DNA of 13,998 bases, from the NCBI GenBank assembly GCA_002392705.1, contig DGHP01000125.1, positions 5,984 to 19,981 of the forward strand, given 5' to 3'. The translations under genes were made by a program, and so were the position numbers. A model generated the notes under the pieces. The model was given only the letters and a program-made list of their open reading frames with translations. It was not told where the DNA came from and did no database searches. Below, piece by piece: positions 6,529 through 12,596 of this stretch. How positions within the stretch are numbered: the stretch's first letter is position 1; every line of letters starts with the position of its first letter. The stretch is from Lachnospiraceae bacterium UBA3845. Its GTDB lineage: Bacteria > Bacillota > Clostridia > Lachnospirales > Lachnospiraceae.

Positions 6529-7473
6529 ATGAAAAAAGTGGTGCTTCTTGAACCGCTCGGCATCCCGGGCAGTGAACTTGTCGCAATGGTAAAGGATGCC
6601 GTCGCAGGCAGGGCAGAAGTGGTATATTATGATTCACGGAAAGAAGATATCCCGACCCTGATCGAGAGGAGCCGGGACGCGGACGCGGTTGTTCTTTCAA
6701 ACTTCCGTTATCCCGGGCAGGTCATGGAGGCATGCCCGCATCTGGAATATGTCAATGTGGCATTTACCGGCTATGATCATGTGGATATGGCCTATTGCAG
6801 GGAAAAAGGGATTAAAGTCAGCAACTGCGCAGGATATTCCACTTCCGCGGTCGCGGACCTGGTATTCGGCATGGTGATCAGCCTCTGCCGCAGGATCATT
6901 GACTGTGACAGTGCCGTGAGGAGCGGAGGCACGAAAGCGGGGCTTGTGGGGCCCGAGCTGGAGGGGCTGACCTTCGGCGTGATCGGAACCGGCGCCATCG
7001 GATCCCGCGTGGCCGCCATCGCGCAGGCTTTCGGCTGCAATGTGATCGCGTATTCCAGGACAAAGAAGGATCTTCCTGGTGTCAGCTACGTGAGTCTGGA
7101 TGAACTGATGGCGCAGAGCGATATCATTTCCCTTCATGTGCCGCAGAATGCGGAGACTATCGGCATGATCAGCGCTCAGAAGATTGCCCTGATGAAGCGG
7201 AGCGCGATCCTGATCAACTGTGCCCGCGGACCGATAGTGGACGCGGACGCGCTGGCGCAGGCTCTCAACAGCGGCGCCATCGCCGGAGCGGGGATCGATG
7301 TGTATGCGGCGGAGCCGCCCCTTGATCCGGACGATCCCCTTCTTCATGCAAAAAACACCGTGTGCACACCGCACGTCGCTTTCGCAAGCACGCAGGCCAT
7401 GTATAAGCGGGCGGCGATTGTCTGTGAAAATCTGAAGGGCTGGCTGGACGGAGACATGAAAAATCTGGTCTGA
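6529..7473 (+). CDS. NAD(P)-dependent D-2-hydroxyacid dehydrogenase
   Basis: A 314-residue protein, the normal length for the family. It has the Rossmann motif GTGAIG (153-158) and the catalytic triad positions of D-isomer 2-hydroxyacid dehydrogenases: Arg233 in NCARGPIVD, Glu262 in YAAEPP and His282 in TPHVAF. It would reversibly reduce a 2-keto acid to the D-2-hydroxy acid in the cytoplasm; glyoxylate, hydroxypyruvate and phosphoglycerate types share these motifs, so the substrate is open. At the end of the second Rossmann strand it reads AYSRTKK. The usual NAD-selecting Asp is replaced by Ser followed by Arg, a pattern seen in NADPH-using glyoxylate/hydroxypyruvate reductases, so NADP preference is an inference. 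GAGAGGA (6512-6518) is the ribosome site, 10 bases before the ATG. It is transcribed alone as far as the sequence shows. Confidence 0.93.
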   Translation: MKKVVLLEPLGIPGSELVAMVKDAVAGRAEVVYYDSRKEDIPTLIERSRDADAVVLSNFRYPGQVMEACPHLEYVNVAFTGYDHVDMAYCREKGIKVSNCAGYSTSAVADLVFGMVISLCRRIIDCDSAVRSGGTKAGLVGPELEGLTFGVIGTGAIGSRVAAIAQAFGCNVIAYSRTKKDLPGVSYVSLDELMAQSDIISLHVPQNAETIGMISAQKIALMKRSAILINCARGPIVDADALAQALNSGAIAGAGIDVYAAEPPLDPDDPLLHAKNTVCTPHVAFASTQAMYKRAAIVCENLKGWLDGDMKNLV

Positions 7474-7546
7474 AACATGCGCCGGGAAAAGGGTGAAACG
7501 GCTGAGGACATAAGTGCGGAAAAGGGCTTCTCATTCTCCCGAAATA

Positions 7547-7555
7547 TGGTATGAT
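7547..7555 (+). promoter_or_regulatory. Extended -10 promoter before structured leader
   Basis: TGGTATGAT is a good extended -10 site (TATGAT, five of six). The -35 region is weak. Transcription would start near 7562 and give a leader of about 143 bases before the small FakA-domain gene. Confidence 0.5.
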
Positions 7556-7567
7556 GTGGGAGATTTA

Positions 7568-7676
7568 AAGATCCTGCCCGCAGACCGCTGTGAGGGGAGC
7601 CGCAGGCAGGAATCTTCAGGGAAACGCTGAGTTATTCTGATTGACAGCTTTTGATGCCGTAGAAACAGCGTTCCCC
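7568..7676 (+). ncRNA. Structured 5' leader with two bulged stems (candidate cis-regulatory RNA)
   Basis: Stem 1 pairs AAGATCCTGCC (7568-7578) with GGCAGGAATCTT (7605-7616): 11 pairs with one bulged A, enclosing 26 bases. Stem 2 follows two bases later and pairs GGGAAACGCTG (7619-7629) with CAGCGTTCCC (7666-7675): 10 pairs, again with one bulged A, enclosing 36 bases. Both lie between the extended -10 site and the ribosome site (AAAGGA, 7688-7693). No riboswitch family known to me matches. It may be a leader regulating the 87-residue gene or a separate small RNA. Confidence 0.45.
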
Positions 7677-7704
7677 ATATAATCTTGAAAGGATGTGAGC
7701 AGAG

Positions 7705-7968
7705 ATGGCACAGGATATTGAATTCAGATATGATACACAGCTTCTGATTGACGGCGAGGATCTCGACGAGGATGAGGTGGCGGATTACTTTACCAGCCAT
7801 TTTCAGGGAGACTGCCTGCTTGCGGTAGGCGGGGACGGAGATCCGATTAAGATTCATTTCCATACCAATGAGCCCTGGAAGGTGCTCGAATACTGCAGAA
7901 GTCTGGGCGAGATCTACGATATCGTGGTGGAGGATATGATCCGCCAGGCCAGAGGAGAGAAAGGCTGA
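7705..7968 (+). CDS. Stand-alone FakA/YloV-type domain protein (dihydroxyacetone kinase-related)
   Basis: An 87-residue protein. It matches one segment of the fatty-acid kinase subunit FakA (YloV, DAK-related): the start FRYDTQLLIDGED resembles the GYCTEFLIEG-like strand, followed by GDCLLAVGGDGDPIKIHFHTNEPWKVLEY (35-63) and a final VVEDM. Full FakA is about 550 residues with an N-terminal DhaL kinase domain; neither that domain nor the rest is here. The segment's edges are those of a compact domain, and it has its own ribosome site (AAAGGA, 7688-7693, 11 bases before the ATG), so it looks like a real small gene, not a decayed fragment. It probably cannot phosphorylate anything by itself. A binding or regulatory role is an inference. 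It carries no signal peptide or membrane segment. Confidence 0.8.
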   Translation: MAQDIEFRYDTQLLIDGEDLDEDEVADYFTSHFQGDCLLAVGGDGDPIKIHFHTNEPWKVLEYCRSLGEIYDIVVEDMIRQARGEKG

Positions 7969-8101
7969 CCTGAGAAGGCTGCCGGACAGCATGGAAGCTG
8001 GCCTGATCCACGGATCCGCCGGCGGCGGCTGCGAACGGGCCTCCCGGACAGGAGAAAAACTGATCCTGTGCGGATCTGTCTCTCAGAACCCGGGGAAAAG
8101 A

Positions 8102-8129
8102 TTCCCTTAGAAGAAGGGAAAGAGTTTTT
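8102..8129 (+). terminator. Possible intrinsic terminator of FakA-domain gene
   Basis: TTCCCTT and AAGGGAA form a perfect 7-bp stem around AGAAG. A run of five T follows (8125-8129), but only after a four-base AGAG gap, so termination may be weak. Its place just before a new promoter fits a transcript end. Confidence 0.45.
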
Positions 8130-8140
8130 CCACAAAGTAG

Positions 8141-8169
8141 TTGACAGGGAGAGACAGATCCGCTATATT
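8141..8169 (+). promoter_or_regulatory. Strong sigma-A promoter of thioredoxin operon
   Basis: TTGACA (8141-8146, perfect) and TATATT (8164-8169, five of six) are separated by 17 bases. Transcription would begin near 8176 and give a leader of about 120 bases. Confidence 0.8.
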
Positions 8170-8179
8170 ATAAGCATAA

Positions 8180-8195
8180 AGATTGTACACAATCT
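8180..8195. promoter_or_regulatory. Operator-like palindrome at start of thioredoxin operon
   Basis: AGATTGT and ACAATCT form a perfect 7-bp inverted repeat separated by two bases, just after the predicted transcription start. A bound repressor here would block transcription. The core TTGTACACAA is GntR-like in general shape but does not fit a consensus I can name; Rex and PerR sites look different. Confidence 0.55.
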
Positions 8196-8295
8196 AATTT
8201 TAAAAAATGGAAATTGCGTCTGGACAGATTTCAGCTCCGGATAAGCGCTGCATATGCAGCAGTTGTGCCGGACGGCCCGGGAGGAAGGCTTCAAT

Positions 8296-9168
8296 ATGAG
8301 TGAACGGTATGATATAGCGATAATCGGAACAGGACCTGCCGGCATATCAGCGGCGATTACCGCGAAGGTCCGCAATAAGAAGGTACTCCTGATCGGCAGC
8401 GCTTCCGTGTCGGACAAGGTCGGGAAAGCCCACATGATTCAGAACTATCCGGGACTGCCGGAGATCAGCGGAGCGGAACTGGCCGGGAAGCTGCTGGATC
8501 ATCTGAAGGTCATGGAGATTCCGATTACAGACCGGAAGGTGACCGCGGTCTACGCGATGGGTGATTATTTCAGCCTGCAGGTTGACCAGGAGTTCCGGGA
8601 GGCATCGGCCGTGATCCTGGCCGGCGGCGTTTCCTTCGGAAAGCCTTTCCCGGGCGAGGATGAGAACCTCGGCCGCGGCGTGAGCTACTGCGCCACCTGC
8701 GACGCGGCTCTCTACCGGGGCAAAAGCGCGATTGTAGTCGGATACGCGCCAAAGGAGGAAGATGACGCCTCCTTCCTTGCGGAAATCGCTGAGAAAGTGT
8801 ATTATCTGCCTGTATATAAAGAGGAGCCGCATTTTTTGGGAGACAGGATCGAGGTCGTACACGGCGCGCCGATATCGATCGAGAAGACGGGAGAAGGCAT
8901 GAAGCTGAACATGAAGGACGGCAGCATTACGGCGGACGGAATCTTTCTTCTCCGTGAGAGCGTAGCGCCGGACAAGCTGGTCCCGGGCCTTGCCCTGGAC
9001 GGCAATCATGTGAAGACAGACCGCAGGATGGCGACAAACCTGCCGGGTCTCTTTGCGGCAGGCGACATCACCGGGACGCCTTATCAGTACATTAAGGCGG
9101 CAGGAGAAGGGAACGTCGCGGCGCTGAGCGCTGTCTCTTATCTGGACAGCCTCAGAAAGAAGGCCTGA
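8296..9168 (+). CDS. Thioredoxin reductase-like flavoprotein lacking NADPH-binding motifs (FFTR-like)
   Basis: A 290-residue protein; NADPH thioredoxin reductases are usually 305-320. ATG 8296 is chosen because GGGAGGAAGG (8278-8287) lies 8 bases upstream; ATG 8254 has no such site. It has the FAD motif GTGPAG (11-16), the redox-active CATC (132-135) and the C-terminal FAD segment GLFAAGD (251-257) with the AAGEGN helix. Where TrxB has GGGDSAxEEA for NADPH, this protein reads VVGYAPKEEDDASFLAE (about 147-163), and the HRRxxxR motif that binds the 2'-phosphate is missing (YYLPVYKEEPHF). Known ferredoxin-dependent flavin thioredoxin reductases (FFTR) of clostridia lack these motifs too, so ferredoxin or another carrier may be the electron source. 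Thioredoxin follows 62 bases downstream in the same operon. Confidence 0.88.
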   Translation: MSERYDIAIIGTGPAGISAAITAKVRNKKVLLIGSASVSDKVGKAHMIQNYPGLPEISGAELAGKLLDHLKVMEIPITDRKVTAVYAMGDYFSLQVDQEFREASAVILAGGVSFGKPFPGEDENLGRGVSYCATCDAALYRGKSAIVVGYAPKEEDDASFLAEIAEKVYYLPVYKEEPHFLGDRIEVVHGAPISIEKTGEGMKLNMKDGSITADGIFLLRESVAPDKLVPGLALDGNHVKTDRRMATNLPGLFAAGDITGTPYQYIKAAGEGNVAALSAVSYLDSLRKKA

Positions 9169-9230
9169 AGGCAGCAGCGTAAAGAACCCTGAGTTAAAAG
9201 AAAGAAAATGAAGAATCAAGGAGGATAACC

Positions 9231-9545
9231 ATGAGCGTAAAGAAGATCAATGCACCGGAGTTTCAGTCAAGTATCGCAAGCGGCGTGGCAGTAGTGGATT
9301 TTAATGCGACCTGGTGCGGTCCCTGCAAGATGCTGGCACCGGTTCTCGAGGAACTGTCCGCGGAGATGGAAGGAAAGGCTTCCTTCTATGCGATGGACGT
9401 CGATGACAATCCGGAGATTGCCTCCGAATACGGCATCAGCAGCATCCCCTATGTCGCAGTATTCAAGGACGGCAAGCTGGTGGACGAGCAGATCGGATTT
9501 GTGCCGAAGCCGATGCTGAAGGGCTTTGTAGAGAGAAATCTGTAA
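9231..9545 (+). CDS. trxA: Thioredoxin
   Basis: A 104-residue protein, the usual length. It has the active site WCGPC (28-32) in the context VVDFNATWCGPCKM, and the cis-proline Pro73 in SIPYVAVFKDG. Most thioredoxins have Thr or Ser after that proline; here it is Tyr74, close to the active site, which may tune substrate choice. AAGGAGG (9218-9224) is an excellent ribosome site 6 bases before the ATG. It reduces protein disulfides in the cytoplasm and should be recycled by the reductase-like protein upstream. No promoter is evident in the 62-base gap, so the two are probably co-transcribed from 8141. Confidence 0.97.
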   Translation: MSVKKINAPEFQSSIASGVAVVDFNATWCGPCKMLAPVLEELSAEMEGKASFYAMDVDDNPEIASEYGISSIPYVAVFKDGKLVDEQIGFVPKPMLKGFVERNL

Positions 9546-9558
9546 TCCGGTATCGCGG

Positions 9559-9609
9559 GGCCGGTCCGCTGAACTGACCGGAGCGCGCCGGCCGGTCCTC
9601 TGAACTGGC
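9559..9609 (+). repeat. Duplicated GC-rich hairpin unit (31-bp period)
   Basis: An 18-base sequence beginning GGCCGGTCC occurs at 9559-9576 and 9590-9607 with one difference. The first copy folds with CCGGTC/GACCGG (9561-9566 with 9576-9581). The second folds as GCCGGT/ACTGGC (9591-9596 with 9604-9609, one G-T pair). It lies directly after the thioredoxin stop and may stabilise the 3' end. Confidence 0.7.
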
Positions 9610-9684
9610 GGCAGCAGCTGTTATGCAGATTCTGCTTCAGTCGGAGCAGACAACAGACAAAAGTACATTCAGGAAAAAGGGTTT

Positions 9685-9715
9685 ACGGGGCAGGCATGAA
9701 GTCTGCCCCGTTTTT
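9685..9715 (+). terminator. Intrinsic terminator of thioredoxin operon
   Basis: ACGGGGCAG (9685-9693) pairs exactly with CTGCCCCGT (9703-9711); two more pairs (one G-T) close the loop ATGAA. The descending arm runs into five T (9711-9715). A run of five A sits upstream, at 9674-9678. Confidence 0.9.
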
Positions 9716-9802
9716 GCGATGCCCCTGCCAGCCGCGGAAGCGGACAAAGAGATCCGCCTGTATGTGCGGATGCAATGCATTTTGAAGATCAAGCTACCAT
9801 CC

Positions 9803-9832
9803 TTGCCTAAACTGTGATAAAGTATCTGTAAT
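9803..9832 (+). promoter_or_regulatory. Possible promoter of sugar transporter operon
   Basis: TTGCCT (9803-9808, four of six) and TGTAAT (9827-9832, five of six) are separated by 18 bases. It lies after the thioredoxin terminator and would give a leader of about 119 bases. Confidence 0.4.
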
Positions 9833-9875
9833 ATCAGAGTTGCGTTTCACGACCTGTATCAATCCGATTCCGTTT

Positions 9876-9895
9876 TTTTCGTGTTTTCACGAAAA
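9876..9895 (+). promoter_or_regulatory. Perfect hairpin/palindrome in transporter leader
   Basis: TTTTCGTG and CACGAAAA form a perfect 8-bp inverted repeat around TTTT. TTTCACGA also occurs at 9845-9852, so the half-site is present twice. No T-run follows the stem, so it is not a terminator; a sugar-responsive operator or an RNA hairpin is possible. Confidence 0.5.
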
Positions 9896-9957
9896 GCGGT
9901 CCTGCTTTCAGACAGGCCGGTGAACAGCAGCCGAATATGACGATGGAGGTTTGCAGC

Positions 9958-11322
9958 GTGAAGAAGCTTACCAGGAAAGTGATTTGGATGTTTGCGATCG
10001 GACAGCTGGGCTGGAGTACCCTGTCGGCGATCGTGACGAACTGGGTGATCAGTTTCTATCAGCCGGACAGCGAGATGCTGGAGGCCGGGCAGAAGATTTT
10101 TCTCCCGCAGGGCCGCGTGATTCTCGGCCTTGTTACCATACTGGGCGGGATCTATGCGCTGGGAAGGCTTTTTGACGCCGTTACGGATCCGTGGATCGCG
10201 AACCTGTCGGACCGCAGCACGAACCCGAAAGGGAGAAGGCTTCCTTTCATGCGCAGGGCGGCCATCCCGCTGACCCTAGCCACAGTCCTTGTCTACTGGT
10301 CGCCGGTGGACGGGGAATCACCGGTGAACGGTGTCTGGGTCCTTGTCATGATGCTTCTGTTCTATCTGTTCATGACGGTATACTGCACGCCTTATAACGC
10401 GCTGATTGCAGAGCTTTCCGGGACCCAGGAGGAACTGACCGCGATCTCGACCGCGATTTCCTTCACCTTTATCTTCGGAAGCGCCCTGGGCTACGCCTGT
10501 CCCTTTATCTGGGGAGCGCTGACGCCTTCCCTCGGCCGTGTTATGGCGATCCGCGTGACCTTTATCGTGCTTGCCCTCTTCGCCCTGGTCTGCCTGCTGG
10601 TGCCGACCTTCACGATCAATGAGCGCGATTATGTGGATATTCATCCTGTGCAGGGCAATGCATTCAGTTCTCTGACCAAGACCTTTGCCAATAAGGATTT
10701 CCGCGTGTTTGTCGCTTCGGACATCATGTACTGGGTGGCGGTCACCATGTTCCAGTCCGGCCTGACTTTCTTCATTACATCGCTTATGAAGCTGCCGGAG
10801 ACGATGAATACCATCCTCTATATCGGCATGACTTTCCTGTCCGTGCTCCTGTATGTGCCGGTCGGAAAGCTGACCCATCGCTTTGCGAAAAAGACCCTGA
10901 TCACATACGCCTTCTGCCAGTTTGCCCTGGTTTATCTTGTGACCGCGCTCTCAAGGGGCGAAGCCGGGACCAATAAAGGCATGCTCTTCGGCGTCCTTGT
11001 CATGGTGCTGGCGGCGCTTCCGATGGCGATTCTGGGCATTCTGCCGCAGACAGTCGTCGCCGACATAGCCAAAAGCGACGAGGCGGAGACGGGCGAGAAT
11101 CACGACGGGATGTTTTTCGCGGCAAGGACCTTTGCCATGAAGCTGGGACAGTCCCTGGCGGCGATTCTCTTTACCAGTTTTGCGACGATCGGCGCGTCCA
11201 GCGGCTTCGGCTACCGGATCGCGGCCATGTGCTCTTTTATTCTCTGCCTGCTGGCGGCGGTCCTGATGACCCGCTACAATGAAAAGAAGGTCATGGGCCT
11301 GCTGGGCGTGAAGAGAGGATAA
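9958..11322 (+). CDS. GPH-family (MelB-like) sugar:cation symporter
   Basis: A 454-residue membrane protein with about 12 hydrophobic segments. GTG 9958 is taken as the start because GGAGG (9945-9949) lies 8 bases upstream; the ATG at 9937 overlaps no ribosome site. The glycoside-pentoside-hexuronide signature is clear: LGRLFDAVTDPWIANLSDRS, with Asp73 and Asp77 in the place of the MelB cation-site acids, followed by KGRRLPFM (about 91-98). A long hydrophilic loop after TINERDYVD marks the middle. The likely role is sodium- or proton-driven sugar uptake. The sugar cannot be read from sequence; galT further downstream suggests a galactoside but is not in the same operon for certain. The gene heads a probable operon with the GT2-GtrA and DUF402 genes. 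Confidence 0.92.
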   Translation: MKKLTRKVIWMFAIGQLGWSTLSAIVTNWVISFYQPDSEMLEAGQKIFLPQGRVILGLVTILGGIYALGRLFDAVTDPWIANLSDRSTNPKGRRLPFMRRAAIPLTLATVLVYWSPVDGESPVNGVWVLVMMLLFYLFMTVYCTPYNALIAELSGTQEELTAISTAISFTFIFGSALGYACPFIWGALTPSLGRVMAIRVTFIVLALFALVCLLVPTFTINERDYVDIHPVQGNAFSSLTKTFANKDFRVFVASDIMYWVAVTMFQSGLTFFITSLMKLPETMNTILYIGMTFLSVLLYVPVGKLTHRFAKKTLITYAFCQFALVYLVTALSRGEAGTNKGMLFGVLVMVLAALPMAILGILPQTVVADIAKSDEAETGENHDGMFFAARTFAMKLGQSLAAILFTSFATIGASSGFGYRIAAMCSFILCLLAAVLMTRYNEKKVMGLLGVKRG

Positions 11323-11379
11323 GGGAGAGAAGAATCAGATTTTTACTGAGTTATTTCTAAGAAACGGAGGAAACTGCGA

Positions 11380-12582
11380 ATGGAGCATTCCTGTGTGCTG
11401 GTGATACCCGCACTGAATCCCCCCTACAGTTTCGTTGAATATACAGCCTCCCTGAAAGAAGCCGGTTTTTCCAGGATCCTGGTCGTGGACGACGGGAGCC
11501 GCACGGACAGACTGCCGGTGTTCATGAAGCTTGAACGCATGGGATGCATCATCCTCAGGCATGAGCAGAATCAGGGGCAGGGCGCGGCTCTGAAGACCGG
11601 TTTCCGGTTTTATATGGAGCATTTCAGGGAGAAGAGCGACGGAATCATCACGCTGAATACGGACCGGATGGTTCCTGTGGGGGATGTGCTGAAGATCGCC
11701 AGCTCCCTGCATAACGAACAGCGCATGGGATCCTACGCGCTGGTCATGGGGACCCGTGATTTTTACAGCCGCCGGGTAACGGATTACGATTTCAACATGA
11801 ATAAAGTGATGCGGCTGCTCTATCACATGCTTATGGGCGTGCATCTGGAAGATCCCCTTTCCGGGATCTTCGGCATCCCGGATCTGAGAGTGCAGCAGTG
11901 TCTTGACATACCGGGAGACGGCTACGCCTATACGACCTCCCTGACCATGTCCTTTGAGAAGGTCGGATTCCTTCAGGTGCCGGTCGCGTATTCTTCCATG
12001 GATCCGGAGGCGGAGGGAAAGTTCCGCAAGGGGCTGGATACGGTCCGGATCCTCTTTACCATTTTCAAAAAGTTTATCCTTTACTCCATTACTTCGGTGA
12101 TCGCAAGCATTGTCGACCTGATTATGTTCGGCATTTTTACCGGGCTTACTTTCCGGGGAAATGCCATGGCGATCATATACGGCACGGTGCTTGCCAGGGT
12201 GATTTCCGCTTCGGTGAACTACCTGCTGACCAAGAATTTTGTCTTTCATTTCAAATCCGACGCGGCCCAGACCCAGGCAAAATCCGCAGGGATGTTCATG
12301 GCGCTGTCCGCCGTGCAGTGTATCCTGAGCGCTGTATCTGTTTACGCACTCAAGATCCTGCTGAACGGGAACGCCGTCGGTATAAAGGCATTCGTCGATA
12401 TGTTCCTGTTCTTCGTCAGCTATAAGGTACAGCACAAGTACATCTTCAAGGACGACAGAAAGAAAAAGGAAGATGAGAAGCTTGTAAGAGAAGAGCAGAT
12501 GCGGCAGGAGCAGGAGCTTTTAAAGGAAGAGGAGACCGGGGCGGAAACACAGGTGGAAGCCCGCGTGCAGAATGAGAGCTGA
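11380..12582 (+). CDS. Glycosyltransferase family 2 fused to GtrA-like membrane domain
   Basis: A 400-residue protein; GGAGG (11366-11370) lies 9 bases before the ATG. Residues 1-225 are a GT2 fold: VIPALNPP (8-15), VVDDGS (35-40) and NQGQGAALKTGF (64-75). The usual DxD metal site is replaced by NTD (93-95, in ITLNTDRM). Residues about 230-357 are a GtrA-like domain of four membrane helices, including the family's terminal NYLLTKNFVF segment (280-289). A highly charged Lys/Glu tail (358-400) probably forms a cytoplasmic coiled coil. GT2 and GtrA proteins work in polyprenyl-linked sugar transfer and flipping for wall or teichoic-acid glycosylation, and here both are in one chain. The start is 57 bases after the transporter with no terminator between. 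Function in envelope decoration is an inference. Confidence 0.92.
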   Translation: MEHSCVLVIPALNPPYSFVEYTASLKEAGFSRILVVDDGSRTDRLPVFMKLERMGCIILRHEQNQGQGAALKTGFRFYMEHFREKSDGIITLNTDRMVPVGDVLKIASSLHNEQRMGSYALVMGTRDFYSRRVTDYDFNMNKVMRLLYHMLMGVHLEDPLSGIFGIPDLRVQQCLDIPGDGYAYTTSLTMSFEKVGFLQVPVAYSSMDPEAEGKFRKGLDTVRILFTIFKKFILYSITSVIASIVDLIMFGIFTGLTFRGNAMAIIYGTVLARVISASVNYLLTKNFVFHFKSDAAQTQAKSAGMFMALSAVQCILSAVSVYALKILLNGNAVGIKAFVDMFLFFVSYKVQHKYIFKDDRKKKEDEKLVREEQMRQEQELLKEEETGAETQVEARVQNES

Positions 12583-12596
12583 AAAAGGAGCCGGAT

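Larger units (their letters stand above)
7969..8295. other. 327-bp gap with terminator-like hairpin, strong promoter and palindrome
   Basis: This gap lies between the FakA-domain gene and the thioredoxin reductase-like gene. The first 130 bases hold nothing I recognise. The second half holds a hairpin (8102-8120), the best promoter of the window (8141-8169) and a palindrome at the predicted transcription start (8180-8195). The frame open from 8254 reaches the next gene but lacks a ribosome site at that ATG. Confidence 0.65.
9546..9957. other. 412-bp gap between thioredoxin and sugar transporter genes
   Basis: The gap holds a duplicated hairpin unit (9559-9609), a strong terminator (9685-9715), a possible promoter (9803-9832) and a hairpin in the transporter's leader (9876-9895). 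The open frame at 9623-9817 runs through the terminator and has no ribosome site, so it is not called. Confidence 0.7.

Noticed and set aside
7531..7992. 153-residue minus-strand frame over the small FakA-domain gene
   Set aside because: The plus-strand frame matches FakA motifs and has a ribosome site. The minus frame has neither.
8347..9219. 290-residue open frame on the minus strand
   Set aside because: It is antisense to the thioredoxin reductase-like gene, with no supporting start signal.
9623..9817. 64-residue plus-strand frame
   Set aside because: It runs through the intrinsic terminator at 9685-9715, lacks a ribosome site and resembles no protein.
11335..12435. 366-residue open frame on the minus strand
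   Set aside because: It is antisense to the GT2-GtrA gene. It is rich in His/Asp/Gln as expected for a shadow, and no family is recognised.
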